Shown: positions 44,295 through 54,209, counted from the first letter of the stretch. The stretch: DNA of 64,000 nt from Saprospiraceae bacterium (GCA_016715965.1 JADJXG010000001.1:884501-948500); one strand, 5' to 3'. Notes: generated by a model from the letters alone, not told the origin. Translations and numbers: made by a program.

Positions 44295-47138
44295 TCAATG
44301 GCTCAATTCCGTTTTCAGGTATTGTCCGGTATATGATTTTTCATTCCTGGCGATACTTTCCGGAGTGCCGTAAGCCACAATTTCGCCTCCCTTTTTGCCA
44401 CCTTCCGGGCCAATGTCCAGAATGACATCCGCAACTTTTATAATGTCAATATTATGCTCGATCACCATCACCGTATTTCCGCGATCCACCAACTTTTGAA
44501 GCACCAATAGCAAATGGGTAATGTCTTCAAAATGCAATCCTGTGGTAGGCTCATCCAGAATATACAAGGTTTTGCCTGTATCTCTTTTGGACAACTCTTC
44601 AGACAATTTAACCCTTTGTGCTTCACCTCCGGACAAGGTAGTGGCTTGCTGACCGAGGGTAATGTATCCCAAGCCGACATCCAGAAGAGTTTTCATCTTT
44701 CTATAAATGGCCGGAATGTGTTCAAAAAATTCGGTGGCTTCCTCCACGGTCATATTCAAAACATCACCAATGGACTTTCCCTTATAGAGTACCTCAAGGG
44801 TTTCTCTGTTGTACCTCATTCCCCTGCAGGACTCGCACAGGATTTGGACATCGGGTAGAAAATTCATTTCTATGATCCTCATTCCTCCTCCTTCACAGGT
44901 TTCGCAGCGCCCACCTGGTACATTAAAAGAAAATCTTCCTGGCTTATAGCCTCTGATTTTAGAATCGGGATGATGGGCAAATAAATTTCTTATCTCTGTA
45001 AAAACACCTGTGTAAGTTGCGGGGTTGGATCTTGGGGTGCGGCCAATGGGGGTTTGGTCCACTTCCACCACCTTATCAATGTACTCCAATCCTTCCAGAC
45101 GATCGTGCTCCAGCGGTTTTTGAAGACTGTTGTAGAAATGTTCCCGCAAAATCGGATAGATGGTTTCGTTGATCAAACTGGATTTACCACTTCCTGAGAC
45201 ACCCGTGACACAAATAAAAGTGCCGAGTGGAAATTTTATGGAGAGGTTTTTCAAATTGTTTCCTCTAGCACCGAATATACTCAGGAATTGACCATTTCCT
45301 TTTCGCCGCTTTTTGGGAATTTCGATTTTCAATCTTCCAGCTAAATAGGAAGCTGTGTTGGAGGCCTTGTTCTTTATAAATTCTGAGGGTATTCCGCTGG
45401 CCACCACTTCTCCTCCATGCTTGCCGGCTCCGGGTCCCAGATCAATGATGTAGTCGGATTCCATCATAATGTCTTTGTCGTGCTCCACCACAAGGACTGT
45501 ATTGCCAATCACGGTCAATTCGCGAAGAGATTTGATCAGACGCTGGTTGTCTCTTTGATGGAGTCCAATGGAGGGTTCATCCAAAATGTAGGTGATCCCT
45601 GTCAACTGAGATCCAATCTGAGTCGCAAGTCTGGTCCGCTGCGATTCTCCACCTGAAAGTGTCATGGTGGGTCTGTCGAGGGTCAAATAATCCAATCCTA
45701 CATACAACAAGAAGTTTAGCCTGATTCTAATTTCTTTGATGATGTCCTTTGCGATTAGATTTTGTCGGTCGGATAATCTGGATTCCAGGCCTTCCATCCA
45801 TTCATGTAGTTCTGAGATATCCAATTGTGAAAGCTGGGCGATATTTTTCTCATCAATTTTGAAAAAAAGCGATTCCTTTTTTAAGCGGGTACCCATGCAG
45901 ACCGGACAAGCTTGTATGGTCATAAAATCTTCTGCAAACCTTCTGATTTTCTCTGATGTGCTGTCCCGATACCATCTTTTGAGCATATTGCAAAGACCTT
46001 CATTGGCCAGATGAAGTTCACTGTCATACCAAACTGTATTCGGAGGTGTCGGATAGCTGGAATCCCCGCCAAACAAAATGGTTTCAAGCGCTTTTTTTGG
46101 TATTTTGTTCACAGGGGTTGAAAAATTGAATTTATACCGCTCACAAATCTGTCGGAGTTGCTTAAAAGTCAAGGTATCCCTGACTTCTCCAAGTGGTACG
46201 ATTCCAAGTTCTTCGATGGATTTTTTATCGTCGGGAATAATTTGCTTGAGATCTGCTTCGTGCACTGTTCCTATTCCTTTGCATTCAGGACAAGAACCGT
46301 AGGGTGAGTTAAACGAAAAAGTATTGGGAGAAGGCTCATCATAAGACAATCCACTTATTGGATCCATCAATTTTTTACTAAATGGGTACAAAATACCATT
46401 TTGCTCGTCTTCAATAAATACGACCTCATGACCAAGCCGCAATGCGGTCTGAATGCTAAACACCAATCTTTCTTCCCTTTCAGGAAGTACTTTAATCCGA
46501 TCAATCAGAAGTTCAATATCGTGAATCTTAAAGCGATCTACCTGCATATTGGGAACCAGATCTAATATCTGCCCGTCCACCCTGACTTTGTTGAATCCTT
46601 GTTTTCGCACCTGATCGAATAACTCTCTGTAGTGTCCTTTCCGTGAACGGATCAATGGTGCATAGATCGCAATTTGCTGGCCGCTGAATTTTTCAAAAAT
46701 GGTGGCAATGATCTGTTCTTCCGAATATCGGATCATTTTTTCTCCGGTGGAATGAGAATAAGCATCACCCGCTCTGGCATATAATAATCTAAATAAATCA
46801 TAAATCTCGGTCGTGGTCCCCACCGTAGATCTTGGATTCCAACCTGTGGTCTTCTGCTCAATGGAAATGACAGGACTAAGACCGTCTATTTTTTCAACGT
46901 CCGGTCTTTCGATGGAGCCAATAAATTGTCTTGCGTAGTTGGAAAAGGTCTCCATATACCTGCGCTGTCCTTCTGAATAAATGGTATCAAAAGCAAGGGA
47001 TGATTTTCCACTACCAGACAATCCTGTGATCACCACAAGTTTGTTTCTTGGAATTGCGACTGATATTTCCTTAAGATTGTGTTCCTTGGCTTTATATACT
47101 TCAATATATTCTGCCTCTGCGCCAAATACTTTTTCCAT
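44295..47138 (-). CDS. uvrA: excinuclease ABC subunit A
   Basis: The damage-recognition ATPase of nucleotide excision repair. Two ABC modules are seen: Walker A GLSGSGKSS (near residue 42) and GVSGSGKSS (near 640), with signatures TLSGGESQR and TLSGGEAQR. Zinc-finger pairs are CPEC...CPVC and CETC...CESC. The start ATG 47138 gives MEKVFGAEAEYIEV, the normal N-terminus (947 aa). A longer frame to 47207 would contain the promoter element TAATTTTG (47154-47147), so it is rejected. It is divergent from the alkyl-DNA repair gene ogt. Confidence 0.98.
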   Translation of the reverse strand: MEKVFGAEAEYIEVYKAKEHNLKEISVAIPRNKLVVITGLSGSGKSSLAFDTIYSEGQRRYMETFSNYARQFIGSIERPDVEKIDGLSPVISIEQKTTGWNPRSTVGTTTEIYDLFRLLYARAGDAYSHSTGEKMIRYSEEQIIATIFEKFSGQQIAIYAPLIRSRKGHYRELFDQVRKQGFNKVRVDGQILDLVPNMQVDRFKIHDIELLIDRIKVLPEREERLVFSIQTALRLGHEVVFIEDEQNGILYPFSKKLMDPISGLSYDEPSPNTFSFNSPYGSCPECKGIGTVHEADLKQIIPDDKKSIEELGIVPLGEVRDTLTFKQLRQICERYKFNFSTPVNKIPKKALETILFGGDSSYPTPPNTVWYDSELHLANEGLCNMLKRWYRDSTSEKIRRFAEDFMTIQACPVCMGTRLKKESLFFKIDEKNIAQLSQLDISELHEWMEGLESRLSDRQNLIAKDIIKEIRIRLNFLLYVGLDYLTLDRPTMTLSGGESQRTRLATQIGSQLTGITYILDEPSIGLHQRDNQRLIKSLRELTVIGNTVLVVEHDKDIMMESDYIIDLGPGAGKHGGEVVASGIPSEFIKNKASNTASYLAGRLKIEIPKKRRKGNGQFLSIFGARGNNLKNLSIKFPLGTFICVTGVSGSGKSSLINETIYPILREHFYNSLQKPLEHDRLEGLEYIDKVVEVDQTPIGRTPRSNPATYTGVFTEIRNLFAHHPDSKIRGYKPGRFSFNVPGGRCETCEGGGMRIIEMNFLPDVQILCESCRGMRYNRETLEVLYKGKSIGDVLNMTVEEATEFFEHIPAIYRKMKTLLDVGLGYITLGQQATTLSGGEAQRVKLSEELSKRDTGKTLYILDEPTTGLHFEDITHLLLVLQKLVDRGNTVMVIEHNIDIIKVADVILDIGPEGGKKGGEIVAYGTPESIARNEKSYTGQYLKTELSH

Positions 47139-47146
47139 CTGCGGGG

Positions 47147-47154
47147 CAAAATTA
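47147..47154 (-). promoter_or_regulatory. -7 promoter element of uvrA (TAATTTTG)
   Basis: An exact TAnnTTTG match on the minus strand, 8 nt before ATG 47138, implying a very short leader. Confidence 0.6.
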
Positions 47155-47222
47155 CAAGGATTATCCGGTCTCCAAAAGACAAGTTTCATTATAATTTTAT
47201 GAATCAATCACTTGAATGGATC

Positions 47223-47230
47223 TATTTTTG
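47223..47230 (+). promoter_or_regulatory. -7 promoter element of ogt (TATTTTTG)
   Basis: An exact TAnnTTTG match 7 nt before ATG 47238, implying a very short leader. It faces the uvrA promoter about 70 bp away. Confidence 0.6.
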
Positions 47231-47237
47231 CGATTGA

Positions 47238-47783
47238 ATGATCCATTTAAACAGAATTGAAGAAGTAAATCCTGCATTGGAAATTATAATTGTCAATGGC
47301 TTTACGGTTTTTGGAGCTTTTGGAATCGCCATTCAAGGGCAAGAAATTTTGGGAAGTTGGCTTGGAACCAATCCAAATCTGTGGGAACATTGGAAGAACT
47401 CCGGCCAATTACCTTTAAAATTTGCTTCAAATCATTCTGTTTTTCAAAAAGCGGTTCATTGGATAGAAGGTCATGATGATGTTGAAATCCATTGCAATGT
47501 CATAGGCACTGATTTTCAATACAGTGTTTGGGAAGCATTGTGCCAAATTCCTTTTGGTCAAACCCGCCATTACCTTCAATTGTCTCAAAAACTTAATATT
47601 CCCCATGGAGCCAGAGCGGTAGGCACTGCTTGTGGCGCAAATCAACACGCTTTGTTAATTCCTTGTCATAGGGTCGTGCATAAATCTGGAGAAAGCGGTC
47701 ACTATCGCTGGGGAGATTCTCTTAAATCAGAAATTCTGAATCGTGAAAAAATAATTGCACATCCCCATCAATTGTTGTTTTGA
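47238..47783 (+). CDS. ogt: methylated-DNA--protein-cysteine methyltransferase
   Basis: It removes alkyl groups from O6-alkylguanine onto its own active-site Cys. The motif LIPCHRVVH holds that Cys. The Arg-finger region (GARAVGTACGANQ) and the DNA-binding helix segment (FQYSVWEALCQIPFGQTRHY) match Ogt/AGT. Length is 181 aa. The N-terminal domain is diverged and small, as in Ogt rather than Ada; there is no Ada-type AraC domain. It overlaps the ATG of hpt by 1 nt (TGATG), so the two are translationally coupled, and it is divergent from uvrA. Confidence 0.95.
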   Translation: MIHLNRIEEVNPALEIIIVNGFTVFGAFGIAIQGQEILGSWLGTNPNLWEHWKNSGQLPLKFASNHSVFQKAVHWIEGHDDVEIHCNVIGTDFQYSVWEALCQIPFGQTRHYLQLSQKLNIPHGARAVGTACGANQHALLIPCHRVVHKSGESGHYRWGDSLKSEILNREKIIAHPHQLLF

Positions 47784-48349
47784 TGAAAAAAGTGAAAATT
47801 AAAGATTTAGAATTTTCTCTTTTATATACACACGATGCCATACAAGAACGCGTATTGCATTTGGCCAAACAAATCGATCAATGGTACCTGGAGAAAAATT
47901 GGGTTCCAGAATGTCTCGTCATCATGGATGGCGCCTTTCTGTTTGCCGCTGATCTATGCAGAAATTTAAATTCTGACTTTACAATACAATTCATAAAAAT
48001 TAAATCATACGCTGGAGTCTTACCAAATGAAATTAAAATGGATACAGCCTTCGACTTTCACTCATTAAAAAACAAAGCTGTCCTCATCCTGGAAGATATT
48101 TTAGACACAGGAAATACCATGTTTGAACTTATCAAAATCTTAAAAGAACTACCTGTCCTGGATTTGAAAATATGCAGTTTTCTGGTAAAGCCTGAAGTTT
48201 TGCGCAAGGATGTAAAACCTGACTGGATTGGGTATGAAATAAATCCTTTGTTTGTAGTCGGATATGGTATGGATTATGACGGAAACGGAAGGGGTTTGTC
48301 AGATATATATCAGTTGGTGCAAGCTTCACCAGATGGCCATGTCAAATAA
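47783..48349 (+). CDS. hpt: hypoxanthine phosphoribosyltransferase
   Basis: A purine-salvage enzyme that converts hypoxanthine (and guanine) plus PRPP to nucleotides. The PRPP-binding loop VLILEDILDTGNTM is intact. Earlier segments LVIMDGAFLFAADL and IKIKSYAG are typical, as is the C-terminal FVVGYGMDYDGNGRGL. Length is 188 aa. The ATG at 47783 shares its A with the ogt stop codon. The 3' end overlaps the convergent thioredoxin-TPR gene by 24 nt. Confidence 0.96.
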   Translation: MKKVKIKDLEFSLLYTHDAIQERVLHLAKQIDQWYLEKNWVPECLVIMDGAFLFAADLCRNLNSDFTIQFIKIKSYAGVLPNEIKMDTAFDFHSLKNKAVLILEDILDTGNTMFELIKILKELPVLDLKICSFLVKPEVLRKDVKPDWIGYEINPLFVVGYGMDYDGNGRGLSDIYQLVQASPDGHVK

Positions 48350-49147
48350 TTTTCTATTTTCTTTGGTGATGGGATGCTGCGTTCCCAAAATGTGAAACAA
48401 TGCAATACCCATTTTCCTTGCAATTCCGTCTCCAAATAAAACATCCTGATGAATGGAAGAAATAATTTCTTCTATTGCATCCTGAATTTTAGTTTCAAAT
48501 AAATAGTTTCTTGCCAAATACAATTTTTGAGCAATCGGATGACCTGCTTTCCAATCAGCCTCCACAAATGTTTTAATCACATTGAGGTCCGCGTGCAGTT
48601 CTTGAATCTCCTTATCCTCAGTGACTTGTTGGATTCTTTCGATGGCTTGATCGGGATTAAAAAAAACTTCATGTTTGACCAATGCCAAAATTGCCTTCTG
48701 ATGCCCGGGATGAGCGTCAACAAACAAATACAGGCGTTTTAAAAAATCCCGATCCGGAATGTCCCTTTGGTCCTCTAACAGCTCATTGAAATCATCCGGT
48801 GCTGCATCGGCTTCTTCCACAATTAATTTAGAAAGATGGGTATCCAACCATTTTCGGATGGTGGATTTACTCTGCGCGCCTGAAAATTCATCTATGATTT
48901 TACCTTCAAAAACCAATTTACAATTTGGGATGCTTTGGATTTTAAAATAAGCAGCTATTTCCTGAAATTCCTCTGTGTCAATTTTGACCAGTTTCCACTT
49001 TCCCTGATCATCCGCTTCCAATCCTTCCAATATGGGTCCAAGCACCTTGCATGGTCCACACCAATCGGCCCAAAAATCGATCAATACCGGCTTGACAAAA
49101 CTCTGATCGACTACGTCTCTCTTAAAATCAAATGTCTGGGGTTCCAT
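48326..49147 (-). CDS. thioredoxin-TPR protein, CnoX/YbbN-like
   Basis: A 273-aa cytoplasmic protein. The N-terminal thioredoxin domain (about 1-110) has the intact redox motif WCGPC. The C-terminal part (about 120-273) is helical and TPR-like, as in YbbN/CnoX, a holdase that hands unfolded proteins to GroEL in E. coli. E. coli CnoX has lost one Cys (SxxC); here both Cys are present, so redox activity is likely. groESL is in the same window, but not adjacent. The gene is convergent with hpt and overlaps its 3' end by 24 nt. Confidence 0.9.
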   Translation of the reverse strand: MEPQTFDFKRDVVDQSFVKPVLIDFWADWCGPCKVLGPILEGLEADDQGKWKLVKIDTEEFQEIAAYFKIQSIPNCKLVFEGKIIDEFSGAQSKSTIRKWLDTHLSKLIVEEADAAPDDFNELLEDQRDIPDRDFLKRLYLFVDAHPGHQKAILALVKHEVFFNPDQAIERIQQVTEDKEIQELHADLNVIKTFVEADWKAGHPIAQKLYLARNYLFETKIQDAIEEIISSIHQDVLFGDGIARKMGIALFHILGTQHPITKENRKLFDMAIW

Positions 49148-49598
49148 TCATTTTTGTTTGTAATGACAGGAACCAAAACAGCATAGTTATGAATTCGTTC
49201 ATTGAATTTAAATTGAAACAAACTAAGGTGAATATGAAACTGAAGAAATCTAAGCCACCGTTTCAGGAAAAACTCACGACGGTTCATAAATATTCTGGGA
49301 ATTTCCAATCAGATTTCATTCTGAAGGATGTGCAGATGCGTTGAGGTTGATATCTTTTATATTCTCGGGATCTGAATCTCTGGTTTGAGAATGAAAGCTT
49401 TTCATGTTGGTTCGATTTAAAATTAAAACCATGTGCTAATGATTAAGTTTGAGCAGATTGAATAAATTATTCTTCAAATTGACCAAACCTCAAAATTTAA
49501 CATTTTAATAAGTCCACAAAGACCAAATTGCTTTTATAAACACAAATTATAATTACCTTCGCAGGATATTAATCAGTCAACCAATAAAAACAATTTTT
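49148..49598. other. intergenic region before the beta-helix gene
   Basis: This 451-bp stretch contains no gene I would defend; a 70-codon plus-strand frame (49132-49344) has no promoter or family match. The right end carries a TACCTTCG element (49554-49561) for the next gene. Confidence 0.45.
49554..49561 (+). promoter_or_regulatory. -7-like element (TACCTTCG)
   Basis: One base off TAnnTTTG, 37 nt before ATG 49599. It is the same variant as in candidate small RNA B. Confidence 0.45.
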
Positions 49599-51905
49599 AT
49601 GATTAAAAATCTACTCTCAATGGTAATTTTACTGATGATCCCAAGTTTGGGTTTCAATCAGACCGTTTATTATGTCAATGCCACTGCCACCGGTGCAAAC
49701 AATGGTACCAGCTGGGCCAACGCATTCACTTCGCTGGATCAGGCACTTGCCATCGCTTTTGTCGGAGAAGAAATCTGGCTTGCCAAAGGGGTTTACACAC
49801 CTGCCAGTAAGACCTCATCCTTTCAACTGGTCAGTGGAGTCACCATCTATGGTGGATTTGACGGGACGGAAACAAATAGAGAGGACAGGGATCCTTCTAA
49901 AAATCCAAGCATTCTTTCCGGTGATCTGAATGGAGATGACAATCCCACAGACGTCACTGCCAATCGGTCAGACAACGCCATTCATGTCATTCTGGTGCCT
50001 AACGGGGTAATCGAAGCTGGTTTGGATGGACTCGTGATTTCCGGAGGTCAGACCGAAGGGCTTTCCGGCATCAACGATGCAAGGAGAGGCGGAGGTATTC
50101 TGGCTTATGGCTCAGTCAATATTCACAATTGCATTTTTCGGTCCAACTACGGATATTTTGGTGGAGCCTTTTATCCAAGAGATGTCCAGGCCAGATTTAA
50201 CGTGACTGATTGTATTTTTTCAAACAATTTGGGTGATCTCGGTGGAGCCATTTATACTTTAGGTGCTTCGAGTGGCCTTATTCAAAATTGTAAATTTGAA
50301 TCCAATGTCACCAGAAATTCTGGTTCAGCCCTTTACATTCAGCAGTCACCGGTGATTGTGAGTGGTTGCAGTTTTACAGACAATGAATTGCGCGCAACCG
50401 GCAACAATGTAGGCGGCGCTATTTTTCTCAATGCTGCTCCGGCCAGCATTGAAAATTGCGAATTTATAGGCAACTCTGTAACTGCCAACGGAACCAGTGG
50501 AGCAAGAGGAGGTGCGATGTGGATTGTTTCGAGCAATGCCCAGATCAATGGATGTACATTTGTTGGGAATTCTGCCAGCAACTCCGGCGGGGCTATTCAT
50601 GTGACCGGATTCAACGCCACCACAAAATTCACCCTTTGTATTTTTGAAAACAATTCTTCTACTTTTGGCGGAGCCATCACCAATTACAATTCTGGGACTA
50701 ATCCGGCTAGCTTCTTAAAAGTGGAATTCGACCAATGCAGTTTTAAAGACAATACGGCAGGAACCTCCGGAGGCGGTATTTCCAATGGCTTTAAAACCCA
50801 GGCAAGGGTGACCAACACCCTGTTTGAAGGCAACACAGCCCGATTTGGAGGTGCGGTTTTTGCGCAAAATGATTCCACGGATTTGTATTATGCGGATTGC
50901 GAATTCAGAAACAACCAAGCGACTAGTTCCGGTGGGGCTTTTAATTCCAGTGTTGGCAATCGATCAACGGTCCTTCGCTGTCTTTTTGAAGCAAATTCGG
51001 GTAGTATCGGAGGTGCCATGCACGTGAGCGAGGACACGGTAGATAGAACCAATCTCATCTTAAGTCAAAGCAATTTTAATTTCAATTCTGCTACCATGCA
51101 GGGAGCTGCAATCAATTTTCAAAATGCAGATGCAACTCTCACCAACAATGTCTTCTCCAATAATTTTATCCTGGAAGGCACAGGTGCGGGGGGAGCGCTT
51201 TCTATTAATTGTGTAAATGGCGATCAGACCTTGGTCAAACTTATCAACAATACCCTGGTCAACAACGAAGCCCCAACAGGGACAGGCATTGGTGCTTATA
51301 CAGACGAAAACACCGTTGTCAAAATTCAGTTGTTAAACAACATCTTTGTACATCCTACGGGGCCTTCTCTGGCGGTGGAGGCAGGCTTACCGGAGTTTGA
51401 GAGTCTGGGTGGTAATTTGGATTCAGAACAAAACAGTTACTTAAACCAGAGTTCAGATCAAAATGGCAAGGATCCATTGTTTGTGGACATAAATCTTGAC
51501 AATTACCGATTGAAAGCAGGAAGTCCGTGCATCAATGCCGGAGTTAACTTACCGGAAGCTCCAAAAATCGATATCGAAGGAAGAAACCGCGATCAAATGC
51601 CTGACATTGGATGCCATGAGTTTGGAGGATCGATCAACACCCACAATCCATTGACACAAGGCTCATGGTGGATCTATCCATCGGCCGACCCCAATAAAAT
51701 GGTCCTTGGACTGGATTACGAGTGGCATGGTGAATTTCAGATCCAGATCACAGATGCAGAGGGAAAACAGCTCCAAACTTCTGAGTTCTACAAAACCCAA
51801 GATCAACAGGAATTTGAAATCCAAATGACCCATACCGTCAAAGGAGTAAATTTCATCCGCTTACAAAAAGGCCAAGTCCAAAGCACGAAATCTATTGTAA
51901 AGTAA
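49599..51905 (+). CDS. secreted right-handed beta-helix protein with C-terminal sorting tail
   Basis: A 768-aa surface protein. The signal peptide (to about residue 20, SLGFNQ) is followed by the YYVNATATGANNGTSWANAFTSLDQAL opening typical of the pectin-lyase-like family in Bacteroidota. The core (about 100-640) consists of parallel beta-helix coils with repeated GGA(I/F/M) turns and FxxN segments, as in polymorphic outer-membrane-protein repeats. It closes with the DIEGRNRDQMPDIGCHE sequence that ends such helices. The last 90 residues resemble a T9SS sorting domain (IYPSADPNKMVL ... VKGVNFIRLQKG), though less canonical than in the other two. No catalytic set of a polysaccharide lyase is evident, so adhesion is the likelier role. 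Confidence 0.85.
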   Translation: MIKNLLSMVILLMIPSLGFNQTVYYVNATATGANNGTSWANAFTSLDQALAIAFVGEEIWLAKGVYTPASKTSSFQLVSGVTIYGGFDGTETNREDRDPSKNPSILSGDLNGDDNPTDVTANRSDNAIHVILVPNGVIEAGLDGLVISGGQTEGLSGINDARRGGGILAYGSVNIHNCIFRSNYGYFGGAFYPRDVQARFNVTDCIFSNNLGDLGGAIYTLGASSGLIQNCKFESNVTRNSGSALYIQQSPVIVSGCSFTDNELRATGNNVGGAIFLNAAPASIENCEFIGNSVTANGTSGARGGAMWIVSSNAQINGCTFVGNSASNSGGAIHVTGFNATTKFTLCIFENNSSTFGGAITNYNSGTNPASFLKVEFDQCSFKDNTAGTSGGGISNGFKTQARVTNTLFEGNTARFGGAVFAQNDSTDLYYADCEFRNNQATSSGGAFNSSVGNRSTVLRCLFEANSGSIGGAMHVSEDTVDRTNLILSQSNFNFNSATMQGAAINFQNADATLTNNVFSNNFILEGTGAGGALSINCVNGDQTLVKLINNTLVNNEAPTGTGIGAYTDENTVVKIQLLNNIFVHPTGPSLAVEAGLPEFESLGGNLDSEQNSYLNQSSDQNGKDPLFVDINLDNYRLKAGSPCINAGVNLPEAPKIDIEGRNRDQMPDIGCHEFGGSINTHNPLTQGSWWIYPSADPNKMVLGLDYEWHGEFQIQITDAEGKQLQTSEFYKTQDQQEFEIQMTHTVKGVNFIRLQKGQVQSTKSIVK

Positions 51906-52291
51906 ATTTGATATAAATCACTTAAGGAGCCCGGATAATCGCAATATCCGGGCTTTTTTATGGCTTCTGATAACACGCGATGATATTTCTGTTTGATCAA
52001 TTAAACCCAGAATACCTTCAAATACGTCCTTCCACTGGCAATTAATCAACTATGGAATTGGTCAAACATCGTTTTGTTTGCTCCCTTCCTCAACAAGTTA
52101 GAACATTCATTCACATGGCGAAATGGCTGAAACCTGATGGTCATGGTAAAATCTTGAAGAAATGTATCGCTATTAGACTATTTTAAGCCTCAGGTCAAAC
52201 CAAATGACAATTCTGGGATTATTTTTAAATTGTTTGTAGGTCAATCGGACAGATAATATGATCTTTGCGCGCTGATTCAAACCCAGATTGC
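51906..52291. other. intergenic region with terminator and glyS promoter region
   Basis: The stretch starts with the beta-helix gene's terminator. Its right end holds a near-consensus -7 element (GATCTTTG, 52260-52267) before glyS. Nothing else supportable lies between them. Confidence 0.5.
51928..51960 (+). terminator. intrinsic terminator of the beta-helix gene
   Basis: A perfect 10-bp stem AGCCCGGATA / TATCCGGGCT with a 7-nt loop is followed by TTTTT. Confidence 0.92.
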
Positions 52292-53842
52292 ATGGCCATT
52301 CAACAAGAAGACAGTTTTAAGAAAATCACCTCTCACTGCAAGGAGTATGGATTCATTTTTCAGAGTTCTGAGATCTACGATGGTCTGAGTGCGGTTTATG
52401 ATTATGGGCCTTATGGCGCTGAATTAAAGAACAATATAAAATCCTATTGGTGGAAAAGCATGGTACAAATGCAAGACCACATTACCGGGATAGATTCAGC
52501 CATCTTTATGCATCCCAAAACCTGGAAGGCTTCAGGGCATGTCGATGCATTCAATGACCCTTTGGTGGACAACAAAGATTCAAAAAAAAGATACAGGGCA
52601 GATCAATTGATAGAAGACGCCATCGAAAAAATTATTCTGAAGGCAGAAAAAGAAGTTGAAAAAGCGCGCGCAAGGTTTGGTGAAAATTTTGATGAAGCCT
52701 TGTACCGCAGCACCAACCCGAGGGTGAGTGAATACATAGCAAGGGCGCAGTCCCTAAATGAAAAGCTCAACCATGCAATGACTTCCAACAACATGGAAGA
52801 ACTTAAAAATCTCATTGACGAACTTGAGATTGCAGACCCTGATTCAGGATCACGCAATTGGACGGAAGTGAGACAATTTAATTTAATGTTCAATACCCAA
52901 TTGGGTAACATCGCAGGTGAAGAAGGCAAATTGTATCTGCGTCCTGAAACTGCCCAGGGCATATTTGTCAATTTTTTAAATGTGCAAAAGACCACCCGTC
53001 AAAAAATTCCTTTTGGAATTGCTCAAATTGGCAAAGCCTTTAGAAATGAAATTGTGGCGCGACAATTTATTTTCCGAATGAGGGAGTTCGAACAAATGGA
53101 AATGCAATTTTTTGTCAAGCCGGGTGAAGAAATGCAATGGTATGAGTACTGGAAAGACTATCGCATGAGCTGGCACAAAGCGCTTGGTACTCCTCATCAG
53201 AAATTGAAATTTCACAACCATGAAAACCTGGCACATTATGCCAATGCAGCGGTGGATATTCAATTTGAATTTCCATTTGGTTTTCGGGAATTGGAAGGAA
53301 TTCACTCCCGTACGGATTTTGATCTGAGAAGCCATCAGGAATTATCGGGAAAAAAATTGCAATATTTTGATCCGGAACTAAATGAAAACTATACGCCTTA
53401 TGTGGTAGAAACCAGCATTGGACTGGATCGAATGTTTTTAGCAATGATGAGTTTGGCTTACACGGAAGAGAATGTTCCTGATGCTGATGGACAGGAGTCT
53501 CAAAGGGTGGTCTTGAAATTACATCCTGTACTTGCACCGGTCAAATGTGCCATTCTGCCTCTTGTAAAAAACAAACCTGAACTGGTGGAGCTCGCCAAAA
53601 AAATCCACCAGCAGCTCAAACCATTGTTTATGTGTCAGTATGACGAAAAGGATGCCATTGGAAGAAGATACCGCAGACAGGATGCCATAGGTACTCCTTT
53701 TTGTGTCACCATTGATTTCGAAAGTCTAGAAGATGGCAAGGTCACTTTAAGAGATCGGGATACCCTGGAGCAAACCAGAATATCCATTGATCAAATAGGA
53801 CAAACGGTGCAAGAAAAAACGGGATGGCAGCTGGTTTTTTAA
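52292..53842 (+). CDS. glyS: glycyl-tRNA synthetase (alpha2 type)
   Basis: It charges tRNA-Gly. The 516-aa class II enzyme is the single-chain GlyQS type. Motif 1 region is YDGLSAVYDYGPYGAELKNN, motif 2 is RPETAQGIFVNF with the following IGKAFRNEI, and motif 3 is the VETSIGLDRMFLA segment. The C-terminal anticodon-binding domain has RYRRQDAIGTPFCVTID. ATG 52292 (MAIQQEDSFKK) is chosen. The frame opens at a TTG within the promoter-like GATCTTTG, which would add an unlikely nine residues. Convergent with yraN with only 10 nt between stops. Confidence 0.98.
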   Translation: MAIQQEDSFKKITSHCKEYGFIFQSSEIYDGLSAVYDYGPYGAELKNNIKSYWWKSMVQMQDHITGIDSAIFMHPKTWKASGHVDAFNDPLVDNKDSKKRYRADQLIEDAIEKIILKAEKEVEKARARFGENFDEALYRSTNPRVSEYIARAQSLNEKLNHAMTSNNMEELKNLIDELEIADPDSGSRNWTEVRQFNLMFNTQLGNIAGEEGKLYLRPETAQGIFVNFLNVQKTTRQKIPFGIAQIGKAFRNEIVARQFIFRMREFEQMEMQFFVKPGEEMQWYEYWKDYRMSWHKALGTPHQKLKFHNHENLAHYANAAVDIQFEFPFGFRELEGIHSRTDFDLRSHQELSGKKLQYFDPELNENYTPYVVETSIGLDRMFLAMMSLAYTEENVPDADGQESQRVVLKLHPVLAPVKCAILPLVKNKPELVELAKKIHQQLKPLFMCQYDEKDAIGRRYRRQDAIGTPFCVTIDFESLEDGKVTLRDRDTLEQTRISIDQIGQTVQEKTGWQLVF

Positions 53843-53852
53843 AGATAAAATA

Positions 53853-54209
53853 TTAATACCAGGCATCTTTTAAATGTTTTATTTCATGGCCGTAGGGTTC
53901 ATGAAGAATCACAGACAAGAGGTCAAACCTGATTTCCCATTCATGGCCAATTAGTTCCATATAACGATTGGCTAAATCATTGAGCATCCAAAGTTTGCGT
54001 TCATTGACAAAATCCTCAGGGTTTCCAAAATAGGGATAGGTTCTTGTCTTCACTTCCACAAACACCAAAATCTCACCATCCTTGGCAATGATATCTGCCT
54101 CGGCGCGGCTCCATCGCCAATTTCTCTCCAGAATTTTGTAACCAAGAGATAGCAGATAATCCGCCGCCAATTCCTCACCCTTGTTTCCTCTTTCTTTTAA
54201 AATTGCCAA
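53853..54209 (-). CDS. YraN family endonuclease-like protein (UPF0102)
   Basis: A 118-aa protein with the restriction-endonuclease-like fold of the UPF0102/YraN family. Conserved residues are visible: the helix GNKGEELAADYLLSLGYKIL, then RAEADIIAKDG with the metal-binding Asp, and VFVEVKTR with the catalytic E-x-K. The role is not settled in the literature known to me; a DNA repair or recombination role is suspected. It is divergent from the isomerase gene and convergent with glyS. Confidence 0.93.
   Translation of the reverse strand: MAILKERGNKGEELAADYLLSLGYKILERNWRWSRAEADIIAKDGEILVFVEVKTRTYPYFGNPEDFVNERKLWMLNDLANRYMELIGHEWEIRFDLLSVILHEPYGHEIKHLKDAWY

Noticed and set aside
47139..47207. Longer N-terminus of UvrA starting at 47207
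   Set aside because: The extension contains the TAATTTTG element and a sequence unlike any UvrA N-terminus.
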